Counted from the stretch's first letter, positions 53,286-62,432 are shown. The stretch is DNA of 64,000 bases from Streptomyces triculaminicus (GCF_017349075.1 NZ_JAFMOF010000004.1:434001-498000), one strand, 5' to 3'. A program made the numbers and translations. The notes: generated by a model not told the origin, from the letters alone.

Positions 53286-53376
53286 AGTCAACTCCCCCGG
53301 CCTGCGAATCCGCTCCGTGGAGCGAGTGTTACTTTGCGCAGGCGTTTTGAGATCACTGAAGGGGGAGGCACGCCTG

Positions 53377-54021
53377 ATGGAGACCAGTCAGCGGGACGAG
53401 CAGCAGAGGGCGGCGGAACAGCGGCGCAGGGAGCTGCTGGAGGCCGCGGACCGCGTGGTGCTGCGGGACGGGCCGGGAGCGTCGATGAACGCGATCGCCG
53501 CCGAGGCGGGGATCACCAAGCCGATCCTCTACCGCCACTTCGGCGACAAGGGCGGCCTCTACCGGGCGCTGGCCGCCCGCCACACCGACGCGCTGCTGGC
53601 CGGCCTGCGCGCGGCCCTGGACGCCCCGGCGGAGCGGCGCCGGCGGGTCGAGACGACGCTGGACGCCTATCTCGCGGCGATAGAGGCGCGCCCGCAGGTC
53701 TATCGCTTCCTGATGCACCCCGCCGACGAGGGCACGCCCGCCGAGCACGGCTTCGACGTGGGCCGGCACTCCGCGCCCCTGCTGCGGCGCATGGGCGAGG
53801 AGCTGGCCCAGGTCATATCCGAGCGGGTCGACCTCGGCCCGGACGGGGAGGAGCTGGCCCGCGCCTGGGGCCACGGCATCGTCGGCATGATGCACGCGGC
53901 CGGCGACTGGTGGCTGCGCGAGCGCCCGTTCGAGCGGAGCCTGCTGGTCCGCCACCTGGCGGACCTGCTGTGGGGACGGCTGGCGACCTCGGGCGACCTG
54001 CCGGGCGGACCGGGGTTCTGA
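53377..54021 (+). CDS. TetR-family transcriptional repressor, 214 aa
   Basis: The N-terminal helix-turn-helix is clear (MNAIAAEAGITKPILYRHFGDKGGLYRAL, about residues 36-66), followed by an all-helical ligand domain. The ATG at 53377 has GGGGGAGG 8 bases upstream. Longer in-frame starts back to 53227 would run through the presumed operator region. Divergent from the acyl-CoA dehydrogenase gene, so the likely target is that gene plus its own. The ligand is probably an acyl-CoA or related molecule, by analogy with similar pairs. Confidence 0.93.
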   Translation: METSQRDEQQRAAEQRRRELLEAADRVVLRDGPGASMNAIAAEAGITKPILYRHFGDKGGLYRALAARHTDALLAGLRAALDAPAERRRRVETTLDAYLAAIEARPQVYRFLMHPADEGTPAEHGFDVGRHSAPLLRRMGEELAQVISERVDLGPDGEELARAWGHGIVGMMHAAGDWWLRERPFERSLLVRHLADLLWGRLATSGDLPGGPGF

Positions 54022-54051
54022 GCCCGGGGCGCGGGAGGTCCGGGGGCCCGG

Positions 54052-54597
54052 TTACCCGGCGACCGCCCACGGCGCCCTGCGGGCCGCCCGCAGGGCGCGC
54101 CGGCGGCGCAGCCCCGTCAGGTGGTCGAGGTAGAGGCCGCCCTCGAGGTGGTCGCACTCGTGCTGCAGGCAGCGGGCGAAGAAGCCCGTCCCGTGCACGC
54201 GCACGGGCTCGCCCAGGACGGTGAGGCCCTCGACGACGGCCTCGTCGAAGCGGGGCGTGCCCGCCTCTATGCCCGGAACGGACAGGCAGCCCTCGGGCCC
54301 CCGGACGCTGACGCCGTCGGCGGCCACCAGGCGCGGATTGACCAGGTGTCCCAGATGCCGCTGGTCCTCGTCGTCCGGGCAGTCGTACACGAAGACCCTC
54401 AGCGGCACGCCGATCTGGTTGGCGGCGAGGCCCACCCCGCCGTGCGCGTACATGGTCGCGAACATGTCCTCGACGAGCGCGGCCAGGTCCGCGCCGAATT
54501 CCGTGACCTCGTCGCAGGGTGCGGAAAGACCCCGGTCGCCGAGCAGCCTCATGGGCCGCACGTGTCCTGAACTGCCGGGAATGGTGCCTCTTCGCAT
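54052..54597 (-). CDS. def: Peptide deformylase, 181 aa
   Basis: Removes the formyl group from the N-terminal Met of new proteins. All three metal-site motifs are present: GGVGLAANQ (53-61), EGCLSVPG with metal-binding Cys104, and QHECDHLEG with His146, Glu147 and His150. Length is typical. Its 3' end faces that of the TetR gene across 30 bp, and it is divergent from murT. Streptomyces often carry several deformylases, so it may not be the only copy. Confidence 0.95.
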   Translation of the reverse strand: MRRGTIPGSSGHVRPMRLLGDRGLSAPCDEVTEFGADLAALVEDMFATMYAHGGVGLAANQIGVPLRVFVYDCPDDEDQRHLGHLVNPRLVAADGVSVRGPEGCLSVPGIEAGTPRFDEAVVEGLTVLGEPVRVHGTGFFARCLQHECDHLEGGLYLDHLTGLRRRRALRAARRAPWAVAG

Positions 54598-54762
54598 GGC
54601 CCAAGGGTACGTTCAGCTGATGGTGGGTTCGGGCCCACGGCCGGATCTCGATAGGCTGATCCCCGACCGAAGCCTCCTGGCGGCGATTCGGCACGGAGGG
54701 GGCGTCCACCGGCTGACCAGGTAGACAGGCGCGGCGCCGGAAGCAATGGAGGATCTAGGACG

Positions 54763-56001
54763 ATGGCAGGCAACTCGGGGCCGCTGTCGCCGCGGGCCAA
54801 GCTGGCCGTGACGGCGGGCAAGGCGGCTGCGGCGGTGTCGCGCGCCGCGGGCCGTGGCAGCGGGTCGGTGATCGGCGGCAAGGTCGCGCTCAAGCTCGAC
54901 CCCGACCTGCTGGCCCGGCTGGCAACGCACCTGGACGTGATCCTGGTGTCGGCCACCAACGGCAAGACGACCACGACGCGACTGATCGCCGAGGCCCTGC
55001 GGGCCAGCGGTCCGGTGGTGTCCAACGCGCTGGGCGCGAACATGCCCGCGGGCATCACCTCCGCCCTGGCGGGCGGCTCGGACGCCCGCTACGGCGTAAT
55101 CGAGGTGGACGAGAAGTACCTGGCGGGTGTCGCGCGCGACACCTCGCCCAAGGCCATAGCGCTGCTGAACCTCTCGCGCGACCAGCTGGACCGCGCCGCG
55201 GAGACCCGCATGCTGGCCGAGAAGTGGCGCGAGGGCCTGGCCGGCACCAAGGCCGTGGTGATCGCCAACGCGGACGACCCGCTGATCGTGTGGGCGGCCT
55301 CGTCCTCGCAGAACGTGGTGTGGGTGGCGGCCGGCCAGGAGTGGAAGGACGACGCCTGGTCGTGCCCCTCCTGCGGCGGTGTGATGCAGCGCCCGGGCGA
55401 CGACTGGTTCTGCGGCGAGTGCGGCTTCAGGCGGCCCACCCCGAGCTGGGCGCTGTCGGGCGACTACGTCCTCGACCCGCACGGCTCCGCGTGGCCCATC
55501 CACCTGCAGCTGCCGGGCCGGGCCAACAAGGCCAACGCCACCACCTCGGCCGCCGTGGCCGCGACCTTCGGCGTCCCGCCGCAGGTGGCGCTGGAGCGGA
55601 TGTACCAGGTGCAGGCCGTGGCCGGCCGGTACGACGTGGTCACCTTCCTCGACCGTGAGGTGCGACTGCTGCTGGCGAAGAACCCGGCCGGCTGGCTGGA
55701 GACGTTCTCGCTGATCGACGGGCCGCCGGCGCCGGTGATCCTGTCGGTGAACGCCCGCGGCGCGGACGGCACCGACACCTCCTGGCTGTGGGACGTGGAC
55801 TACACCCGCCTCGCCGGGCACCCGATCATGGTCATCGGCGACCGCAAGCTGGACCTCGCGGTCCGCCTCGAGGTCGCGGGCGTGGACTTCCGGGTCTGCG
55901 AGACCGTCGACGAGGCCGTGCAGATGGCCCCGCCCGGCAGGATCGAGGTCATCGCCAACTACACGGCGTTCCAGGACATCCGCCGCCGCGTAGGCAACTA
56001 G
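54763..56001 (+). CDS. murT: Lipid II isoglutaminyl synthase, MurT subunit, 412 aa
   Basis: A Mur-ligase-like ATPase that, with GatD, amidates the D-Glu of lipid II to D-isoglutamine. The ATP loop is ATNGKTTTT (64-72). A four-Cys zinc ribbon inserted in the central domain uses Cys201, 204, 217 and 220 (CPSC...CGEC), which distinguishes MurT from the main Mur ligases. The C-terminal DUF1727 part includes the WLWDVDYTRL segment. The ATG at 54763 follows GGAGG and AGGA elements. gatD begins 31 bp downstream, forming the usual two-gene operon. Confidence 0.95.
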   Translation: MAGNSGPLSPRAKLAVTAGKAAAAVSRAAGRGSGSVIGGKVALKLDPDLLARLATHLDVILVSATNGKTTTTRLIAEALRASGPVVSNALGANMPAGITSALAGGSDARYGVIEVDEKYLAGVARDTSPKAIALLNLSRDQLDRAAETRMLAEKWREGLAGTKAVVIANADDPLIVWAASSSQNVVWVAAGQEWKDDAWSCPSCGGVMQRPGDDWFCGECGFRRPTPSWALSGDYVLDPHGSAWPIHLQLPGRANKANATTSAAVAATFGVPPQVALERMYQVQAVAGRYDVVTFLDREVRLLLAKNPAGWLETFSLIDGPPAPVILSVNARGADGTDTSWLWDVDYTRLAGHPIMVIGDRKLDLAVRLEVAGVDFRVCETVDEAVQMAPPGRIEVIANYTAFQDIRRRVGN

Positions 56002-56032
56002 GCCCACGGACAGCACGACAAGGATTGTGAGC

Positions 56033-56761
56033 ATGAGCCAGAACAGTCTGCGTGTGGTGTGGGTCTACCCCGACCTGCTCAGCACCTACGGCGACCAGGG
56101 CAACGTCCTGGTCCTCGAGCGGCGCGCCCACCAGCGCCGCCTGGACGTCCAGCGCGTCGACGTCCGCTCCGACCAGCAGATCCCCACCTCCGGGGACATC
56201 TACCTGATCGGCGGCGGTGAGGACCGTCCGCAGCGGCTGGCGGCCGAGCGGCTGCGCCGCGACGGCGGCCTGAACCGGGCCGTCGCCAACGGCGCGATCG
56301 TCTTCTCGGTCTGCGCCGGCTACCAGATCCTGGGCCACGAGTTCATCAACGACCTGGGCCAGCGCGAGCAGGGCCTGGGTCTGCTGGACGTCATCAGCAC
56401 CCGTGGCGAGGGCGAGCGCTGCGTCGGCGACGTGCTCGCCGACATCGACCAGCCGCTCGGCCTGCCGCCGCTGACCGGCTTCGAGAACCACCAGGGCATC
56501 ACCCACCTCGGCCCGACGGCCCGCCCGTTCGCCCGGGTGCGCTTCGGCAACGGCAACGGCACGGGCGACGGCACCGAGGGCGCGTACAACGACACCGTCT
56601 TCGGTACGTACATGCACGGCCCCGTGATGGCGCGCAACCCGCACATCTCGGACATGCTGATCAAGCTGGCGCTGGACGTCAACGCCCTGCCGCCGGTCGA
56701 CGACCGCTGGTACGAGGCGCTGCGCGCCGAGCGGATCGCCGCGGCGACACAGCCCGCATAG
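56033..56761 (+). CDS. gatD: Lipid II isoglutaminyl synthase, GatD glutaminase subunit, 242 aa
   Basis: A class I glutamine amidotransferase domain providing ammonia to MurT. The nucleophile Cys94 is in VFSVCAGYQILG and the catalytic His195 in YMHGPVMARNP. The N-terminal LRVVWVYPDLLSTYGDQGN is characteristic of GatD/CobQ-like proteins. The ATG at 56033 has AAGGA at good distance. A GTG two codons upstream is possible. The protein family pairs strictly with murT, which supports both calls. Confidence 0.94.
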   Translation: MSQNSLRVVWVYPDLLSTYGDQGNVLVLERRAHQRRLDVQRVDVRSDQQIPTSGDIYLIGGGEDRPQRLAAERLRRDGGLNRAVANGAIVFSVCAGYQILGHEFINDLGQREQGLGLLDVISTRGEGERCVGDVLADIDQPLGLPPLTGFENHQGITHLGPTARPFARVRFGNGNGTGDGTEGAYNDTVFGTYMHGPVMARNPHISDMLIKLALDVNALPPVDDRWYEALRAERIAAATQPA

Positions 56762-56773
56762 CGGACGGTCGCG

Positions 56774-56809
56774 ATCCCCGTCACCCTCGGCGGTTAGGGT
56801 GGCGGGGAT
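56774..56809 (+). terminator. 14-bp hairpin between gatD and pfkA
   Basis: ATCCCCGTCACCCT (56774-56787) pairs with AGGGTGGCGGGGAT (56796-56809) with one G-U pair and an 8-base loop, starting 13 bases after the gatD stop and followed by TTTC. A likely terminator. The TAGGGT inside the right arm also resembles a -10 box, so it may overlap the pfkA promoter. Confidence 0.65.
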
Positions 56810-56880
56810 TTCACCGGACGACGGGGTCCGGTCCTGCTCTTTCGGCCCTCGCGGCCCCGAACGCAAAGGTCCCCCCTGTC

Positions 56881-57906
56881 ATGCGTATCGGTGTACTCAC
56901 GTCCGGCGGCGACTGCCCCGGCCTCAACGCCGTCATCCGGTCCGTCGTCCACCGCGCGGTGGTCGACCACGGCGACGACGTCATCGGCTTCCACGACGGC
57001 TGGCGCGGCCTGCTGGAGGCCGACCACCGCAAGCTGGACCTTGACGCCGTGGCCGGCGTCCTGGCCACCGGCGGCACGATCCTCGGCTCCTCACGCGTAC
57101 GGCCCGAACAACTGCGGGACGGCGTGGAGCGGGCCCGCGAGAACGTCGCGGCGCTCGGCCTGGACGCCGTCATCCCGATCGGCGGCGAGGGCACCCTCAA
57201 GGCGGCACGGCTGCTGTCGGACGCCGGCCTCCCCATCGTGGGCGTGCCCAAGACGATCGACAACGACATCGCCTCGACCGACGTCACCTTCGGCTTCGAC
57301 ACCGCCGTGGGGGTGGCCACCGACGCCCTGGACCGGCTGAAGACCACCGCCGAGTCGCACCAGCGCGTCCTGATCGTCGAGGTGATGGGCCGGCACACCG
57401 GCTGGATCGCCCTCCAGTCGGGCATGGCCGCCGGCGCCCACGCGATCGTGGTGCCGGAACGTCCCTTCTCCGTCGACGAGCTGACCGAGGTGGTCGGCAG
57501 GCGCTTCGCGGCGGGCAAGCGCTTCGCGATCGTCGTGGTCGCCGAGGGCGCCAAGCCGCGCCCGGGTGCCATGGACTTCGAGACCGGCGGCACGGACGTC
57601 TACGGGCACGAGCGGTTCGCCGGAGTGGCCCGTCAGCTGGCCGTGGAGCTGGAGCGGCGCCTGGGCAAGGAGGCGCGGCCGGTGATCCTGGGCCATGTGC
57701 AGCGGGGCGGCACGCCCACCGCGTACGACCGGGTGCTGGCCACCCGCTTCGGCTGGCACGCGGTGGAGGCCGCGCACGGGGGCGCGTTCGGGATGATGAC
57801 GGCGCTGCGCGGCACGGACATCACGTTGGTGCCGCTGGCGGAGGCGGTCGAGCACCTGAAGACGGTGCCGGCGGAGCGCTACGCCGAGGTCGACTGCGTG
57901 CTCTGA
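56881..57906 (+). CDS. pfkA: 6-phosphofructokinase, ATP-dependent actinobacterial type, 341 aa
   Basis: Phosphorylates fructose 6-phosphate in glycolysis. The N-terminal phosphate loop is TSGGDCPGLNA. GGEGT at 101-105, with Gly104, points to ATP rather than pyrophosphate. PKTIDND at 123-129 carries the Lys124 typical of the group to which Streptomyces ATP-PFKs belong. MGRHTGW and HVQRGG are also present. Streptomyces usually have three paralogues, and I cannot tell which one this is. The ATG at 56881 gives the family's standard N-terminus. Confidence 0.95.
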   Translation: MRIGVLTSGGDCPGLNAVIRSVVHRAVVDHGDDVIGFHDGWRGLLEADHRKLDLDAVAGVLATGGTILGSSRVRPEQLRDGVERARENVAALGLDAVIPIGGEGTLKAARLLSDAGLPIVGVPKTIDNDIASTDVTFGFDTAVGVATDALDRLKTTAESHQRVLIVEVMGRHTGWIALQSGMAAGAHAIVVPERPFSVDELTEVVGRRFAAGKRFAIVVVAEGAKPRPGAMDFETGGTDVYGHERFAGVARQLAVELERRLGKEARPVILGHVQRGGTPTAYDRVLATRFGWHAVEAAHGGAFGMMTALRGTDITLVPLAEAVEHLKTVPAERYAEVDCVL

Positions 57907-57997
57907 GCCCGCGCGCGGTCCGCCCCCGGCCGTGGGGCGGCCCCGGGGCGCCTCTACTCTGGTTCCCGGCGCATCGGTGCGAAATGGGAGAGAGCGG

Positions 57998-58951
57998 ATG
58001 GATCACAGCGGGCACGGCATGATGCATATGGACATGCCGCCGTTCACGCTGGAGCGGGGTCTGCAGTTCAGTGGTGAACCGTTCTTCATGATCGGCTGCC
58101 TGCTGGGGCTGGGCCTGTACGGCTGGGGCGTGGTGCGGCTGCGGCGGCGCGGGGACGCGTGGCCGTGGGGCCGGGTGGTGGCGTTCGTGGCCGGTGTGCT
58201 GAGCGTGGCGCTGGTGATGTGCACCAAGCTCAACGACTACGGCATGGTCATGTTCAGCGTGCACATGGTGCAGCACATGGTCATCAGCATGCTCTCCCCC
58301 ATCCTGCTCCTGCTGGGCGCGCCCGTGACGCTGACGCTGCGGGCGCTGCCGGCGGCAGGCCGCGGCCGCAAGGGCCCCCGCGAGTGGCTGGTGGCGCTGC
58401 TGCACAGCCGCTACATGCGGGTGATCACGCACCCGGCGTTCACCATCCCGCTGTTCATCGCGAGCCTGTACGCCCTGTACTTCAGCCCCCTCTTCGACTT
58501 CCTCATGGAGTCCAAGGTCGGGCACATCGGGATGATGGTGCACTTCCTGGCGGTGGGCCTGGTCTTCTTCTGGCCGATCATGGGTGTGGACCCGGGCCCG
58601 CACCGGCCCGGCTATGTGATGCGGATGCTGGAGCTGTTCGCCGGCATGCCCTTCCACGCGTTCTTCGGCATCGCGCTGATGATGGCCACCCAGCCGATGA
58701 TCGGCACCTATATGCACCCGCCGGCCTCGCTGGGCATCGACCCGCTGGAGGACCAGCAGGCGGGCGGCGGCATCGCCTGGGCCTTCAGCGAGATCCCGTC
58801 CGTCGTGGTGCTGCTGGCGCTGGTCTACCAGTGGTACCGCTCGGAGCAGCGGCAGGCCAAGCGCAGCGACCGGGCCGCCGACCGGGACGGCGACAAGGAG
58901 CTGGCGGCCTACAACGCCTATCTGGCGTCGCTCGACGGCCGGGGTCGCTGA
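57998..58951 (+). CDS. ctaG: Cytochrome c oxidase assembly protein, CtaG/caa3 type, 317 aa
   Basis: A multi-pass membrane protein of the caa3_CtaG family, thought to help copper insertion or assembly of cytochrome oxidase. A His/Met-rich start (MDHSGHGMMHMDMP) suits metal handling. Several hydrophobic segments follow (FFMIGCLLGLGLYGWG, VVAFVAGVLSVALVM, MVISMLSPILLLLGA, others), with conserved His residues in the membrane region (SVHMVQHMV). The ATG at 57998 has GGGAGA upstream. Longer in-frame starts lack this and add a non-conserved tail. Confidence 0.88.
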   Translation: MDHSGHGMMHMDMPPFTLERGLQFSGEPFFMIGCLLGLGLYGWGVVRLRRRGDAWPWGRVVAFVAGVLSVALVMCTKLNDYGMVMFSVHMVQHMVISMLSPILLLLGAPVTLTLRALPAAGRGRKGPREWLVALLHSRYMRVITHPAFTIPLFIASLYALYFSPLFDFLMESKVGHIGMMVHFLAVGLVFFWPIMGVDPGPHRPGYVMRMLELFAGMPFHAFFGIALMMATQPMIGTYMHPPASLGIDPLEDQQAGGGIAWAFSEIPSVVVLLALVYQWYRSEQRQAKRSDRAADRDGDKELAAYNAYLASLDGRGR

Positions 58952-58979
58952 CCGCGGGGCGGTCTGCGGTATGGCGGTA

Positions 58980-59021
58980 CGGACCGCGGCGGGGAGACGA
59001 TGGTCTCCTGGCCGCGGTCCG
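58980..59021 (+). terminator. Strong intrinsic terminator after ctaG
   Basis: CGGACCGCGGC (58980-58990) pairs perfectly with 59011-59021. An inner stem GGAGAC/GTCTCC closes the hairpin further, and GCGCGTTTTC follows, a rare T-run in this genome. Confidence 0.85.
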
Positions 59022-59059
59022 CGCGTTTTCCCGCCCGGGCCGCCGTGAGGAGGTGTGGG

Positions 59060-59218
59060 ATGCCCGGATCGGCGAAGACGATGGCGGCCCTGACGGTCGG
59101 CGCCCTGGTCCTGGTGACCGCCTATACGGTCACGATCGGCGGCGACGGGTGGCTGTGGTTCGCGTGGGTGGTCCTGGGCCTGACGACGATCGGCACGCTG
59201 GCGGCCCGCGGGACGTGA
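59060..59218 (+). CDS. Small two-helix membrane protein, 52 aa, unknown function
   Basis: MPGSAKTMAALTVGALVLV starts a first membrane helix, and a second (WLWFAWVVLGLTTIGTLAA) follows after a short GGDG turn. GGAGG lies 6-7 bases before the ATG at 59060, supporting a real short gene. Similar 50-residue membrane proteins are common in Streptomyces. I do not recognise a function. Confidence 0.75.
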   Translation: MPGSAKTMAALTVGALVLVTAYTVTIGGDGWLWFAWVVLGLTTIGTLAARGT

Positions 59219-59245
59219 GACGCCGCGGGGCCGGCCCGCGGCGTC
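59219..59245. terminator. 11-bp perfect bidirectional terminator
   Basis: GACGCCGCGGG (59219-59229) pairs with CCCGCGGCGTC (59235-59245) around GCCGG. It fills the whole 25-bp gap between two convergent genes and reaches into the stop codon of the minus-strand inhibitor gene. Confidence 0.8.
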
Positions 59246-59651
59246 AGAAGCGGAAGACGGGGCCGGTAGCGGCCTCGAGGGCGCAGGCGTTGGGGTAGAT
59301 CCTGCGCCAGGCGACCTGACCGCCGCGCCAGTCGCCGTCGACGGACGCGGTGACCGGATCGTTCTCCTTGGCGCAGGGGGCCGGGGGCTTCTCGCCGGCG
59401 ACGGGCGGGGCGTCGGGACGGCCCGCCGCCCGGCCGAGGCGCTGGCAGGCCTCGGCGGCGTGCGGGTGGTGGCCGCCCGGCCCCGGGCAGGCGAGCCGGA
59501 CGCCGCGGATCCAGGTGTTCTGCGCGCCGGAGAGGGTGAGGAAGAGCCTGCCCTCGGCCTGGTCGCGGGCGGCGGCCGGGGCCGTGGCCAGGGGCAGGGC
59601 GAGCAGGGCGGTCGCGGTCACCGCCGCGGCCGTGCTGGTGCGTACGGACAT
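59244..59651 (-). CDS. Secreted protease inhibitor, Streptomyces subtilisin inhibitor (SSI) family, 135 aa
   Basis: A small exported inhibitor of serine proteases. Signal peptide about 1-28 (ends AAA). Four Cys at 55, 69, 93 and 123 match the two SSI disulfides (spacings 14 and 30). The reactive loop after the third Cys reads CAKENDP, making Lys95 the P1 residue, so trypsin-like targets are expected rather than subtilisin, whose inhibitor has P1 Met. The C-terminal VDGDWRGGQVAWRRIYPNAC...FRF is the SSI core. The ATG at 59651 has AGGAGG upstream. It lies downstream of a gene for a secreted tripeptidyl aminopeptidase on the same strand. Confidence 0.9.
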   Translation of the reverse strand: MSVRTSTAAAVTATALLALPLATAPAAARDQAEGRLFLTLSGAQNTWIRGVRLACPGPGGHHPHAAEACQRLGRAAGRPDAPPVAGEKPPAPCAKENDPVTASVDGDWRGGQVAWRRIYPNACALEAATGPVFRF

Positions 59652-59793
59652 GGTGTGCCTCCTGGGGGACGCTGCCGGGTCAGGGCACCGCGCCGCACCC
59701 GCGCGCGGCAAGGAGCCGCACGGGCGCCGTCGCCCGTGCGGAGGTGTGCGGCCACCCGGTTGGGCCCCGCCGGCGCCCCCTCCGGAACGCACT

Positions 59794-59832
59794 CGGCCCC
59801 GCCGGCCCCTCGGGGAGGGACCGGCGGGGCCG
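59794..59832 (-). terminator. 12-bp hairpin after the tripeptidyl aminopeptidase gene
   Basis: CGGCCCCGCCGG (59794-59805) pairs with CCGGCGGGGCCG (59821-59832). The loop itself contains CCCC/GGGG. It lies 27 bp beyond the aminopeptidase stop and separates it from the SSI-type gene. Confidence 0.75.
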
Positions 59833-59859
59833 GGCGCTGCTACGTGTGCTGTGAACCGC

Positions 59860-61458
59860 TTACTTCGTCGTGGCCTTCGGGACCTCCGGGGTGGCGTGCG
59901 GGGCGCACGTCACGTCCGAACCGCCGTCGAGCTTGCCGGTCAGGAGGTAGGCGTCCACACGCTGGTTGACGCACGGGTTGGTCAGACCCGTGACGCCGTG
60001 CGAGCCGGCGCCCTTCTCGGTGATCAGCTGCGAGCCGCGGAAGCGCTTGTGCAGCTCCACCGCGCCCTCGTACGGGGTGGCGGCGTCACGGTCGGACTGC
60101 ACGATGAGGGTCTTGGGCAGACCCTTGTGCGTGGCGACCTCGACCGGGGTGTACTGCGGGCCCTTCCAGGTGGCGCAGGGCAGGTTCATCCAGGCGTTGG
60201 CCCAGGTCATGAAGGGGGCCTGGCGGTGGATGCGGGTGTTGTCGCGGTCCCACTTGGCCCAGCTGGTGGGCCACTTGGTGTCGGCGCACTCGACCGCGGT
60301 GTAGACGGCGTTGCCGTTCTCGGCGGTGATGTTGCCCGCCTTGTCGGTCAGGTCCGGGCCCGCCGCCTGGACGAGCGCCTTCTCGTCACCGGCGCGGTAC
60401 TTCTTCCAGGTCTCGGCGACCGGGACCCACGAGCGGTCGTAGTACGCGGCGCCCTGGAAGTAGTTGATCAGCTCGGCCGGGCCGACGAGGCCGCCCACGG
60501 GCTGCTTCTTGGCGGTGGCGCGGAGCTTCTCCCACTCGGCCTGGACCTTGGCGCGGGTGTCGCCGATGTGGAAGTAGGAGTCGTTCTTGGCGACCCAGTC
60601 CTCCCAGTCCTTGAACCGGCCCTCGAAGGCGATGTCCTGCTCGAGGTTGGCCTGGTACCAGATGTTGTCCCGGTCCGGGTTGACGACGCTGTCGACGATC
60701 ATGCGCCGGACGTGGTTCGGGAACAGCGTGCCGTAGACGGCGCCCAGGTAGGTGCCGTAGGAGACACCGAGGTAGTTGAGCTTCTTGTCGCCCAGGGCGG
60801 CGCGGACGACGTCCACGTCACGGGCGGTGTTCGCCGTCGTCATGTACGGCAGCATGTTGCCGCTGCGCTCCGCGCAGCCGTCCGCGTACTCCCGGGCGAG
60901 CTTGCGCTGGGCGCGCTTGTCGGCCTCGCTGCCGGGCACCGGGTCGGCCTTGGGGGCCTTGACGAACTCCTGGGGGTCGACGCAGGAGATCGGAGCCGAG
61001 TGGCCCACACCGCGCGGGTCGAAGCCGACGAAGTCGTAGGCCTTCGCGATGTTGGCGTACAGCGGGTTGCCGGTCACGACCCGCTTGGGGAAGGACAGGC
61101 CGGAGCCGCCCGGACCACCCGGGTTGTAGACGAGGGAGCCCTGACGCTCGCTCGGCTTGCCCGTGGAACGGGTCCGGTCGACGGCGATCTTGATGGTGCG
61201 GCCGTTGGGCTTGGCGTAGTCGACGGGGACGGTGACCCATCCGCACTGGATCTTGTCCAGCCCCCAGTCGGCGGGGCAGTCCTGCCACTTGACACCGGAC
61301 TTGGCGGCCCGGTCAGCGGCGATCTTGACGCCCTTGGCCTCGGCGGCGCCGCCCGGCACCGACGACGCGGCCCCGGCCGACGGCGCGGCCAGGAAGCCGG
61401 CGACGAGGGCGCCGGCCACGGCCGTGCCGGCCGCACCGAATATCGCGTTTGATCTCAA
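59860..61458 (-). CDS. Secreted tripeptidyl aminopeptidase (peptidase S33, alpha/beta hydrolase), 532 aa
   Basis: Removes tripeptides from the N-termini of extracellular proteins and peptides. A signal peptide is visible (about 1-31, ending AGA). The oxyanion segment YNPGGPGGSG is at 111-120, the nucleophile Ser233 in GVSYGTYLG, Asp458 in SDRDAATP and His487 in GSHGVTG. Size and motifs match the Streptomyces Tap/Slp group. The TTG start at 61458 is preceded by AGGGGG and gives a normal signal peptide. Longer in-frame versions would precede it with unrelated sequence. Proximity to the SSI-type inhibitor gene suggests both act on the secreted proteolysis system, which is inference. Confidence 0.93.
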   Translation of the reverse strand: MRSNAIFGAAGTAVAGALVAGFLAAPSAGAASSVPGGAAEAKGVKIAADRAAKSGVKWQDCPADWGLDKIQCGWVTVPVDYAKPNGRTIKIAVDRTRSTGKPSERQGSLVYNPGGPGGSGLSFPKRVVTGNPLYANIAKAYDFVGFDPRGVGHSAPISCVDPQEFVKAPKADPVPGSEADKRAQRKLAREYADGCAERSGNMLPYMTTANTARDVDVVRAALGDKKLNYLGVSYGTYLGAVYGTLFPNHVRRMIVDSVVNPDRDNIWYQANLEQDIAFEGRFKDWEDWVAKNDSYFHIGDTRAKVQAEWEKLRATAKKQPVGGLVGPAELINYFQGAAYYDRSWVPVAETWKKYRAGDEKALVQAAGPDLTDKAGNITAENGNAVYTAVECADTKWPTSWAKWDRDNTRIHRQAPFMTWANAWMNLPCATWKGPQYTPVEVATHKGLPKTLIVQSDRDAATPYEGAVELHKRFRGSQLITEKGAGSHGVTGLTNPCVNQRVDAYLLTGKLDGGSDVTCAPHATPEVPKATTK

Positions 61459-61635
61459 AGTAGGAATCCCCCTGCTGAGTGTGTCGCCGGAAGCGGCGAT
61501 GATCACGCGGTCTGCAGAGGGGAATCCTTTCGCCTCCCATGCCACAAAGGACAGGGTGTAAGGGCGTTCTTTACTCATCCGTAAACACGACGAAACATGG
61601 AACGCCCCATGTGACACCCTTCACCCCAACACCCG

Positions 61636-62432
61636 TTAAAACGCCCGGATTACGGCATTCAGCTGGGATAGCGCCGAATCCAGCAGCCTGCGCAGGGCCA
61701 GTGCGTCCGGTGCGACGACGCTCACCACCGCGCCCGGCCCGGCCAGGGGTGCGAGAGCGGCCAGCGGGCCGAGCACCCGAGGGGCCACGGGACTCCCCTC
61801 GAAGCCGGGGTGGACGACCACGAGTTGGCCCGCGGCCCGGTGGCCGCCGAGCACCGCGCCGCCGTCCCAGCCGCCCGGCGCCCCCGGCCCGTACGCCAAC
61901 TCCTGGTCCAGCAGCGGGCGGCCCGCCCGACGGACCGTCAGCCGGGTGGTGAGCCGCCCGGTCGTCTCCCCCGCCCGGCCCAGCACCTGCTCCTCGCGCA
62001 GCACCAGGCAGGCGGTGGCGGCGAGGTCGGCGCGGGTGCTCTGGCGCAGGTCGCTGCCGCGGGCGGAGATCAGCGGCTCGGGCAGCCAGCGCAGCGAGCC
62101 GCCGTCGCCGACGGTCAGCCGCGTGTCGTACGTGGCCGGCGCGCCCGTGCGCCCGGGCAGCGCGATCGTGGCCGCCGTGGTGGTGAAGCACAGCGCGGCG
62201 CCCGCCCCGACGTCCGCGGTCAGGGCGAGCCGGTCGCCGCCGAGCGGCGCGCTCATCGCGCCGACCAGCGCGACGCGGGCCTCGTGCCCGTACGAGCGCG
62301 GCCGGCGCAGCGCGAAGGGGCCCGCCCCCTCGAGGACGGGCAGGGCCGTGCCGCCCCTGCCGTCGGGGGCGGCGACGATCCGGGCGGCGGCCCGCAGCCC
62401 GGCGCCGGGCGTCGGCGCGGTCTCCGTGACCG

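Noticed and set aside
53227..53376. Longer N-terminus for the TetR protein
   Set aside because: It would be translated through the palindromic operator region, has no helix-turn-helix relevance, and lacks the strong GGGGGAGG site found before 53377.
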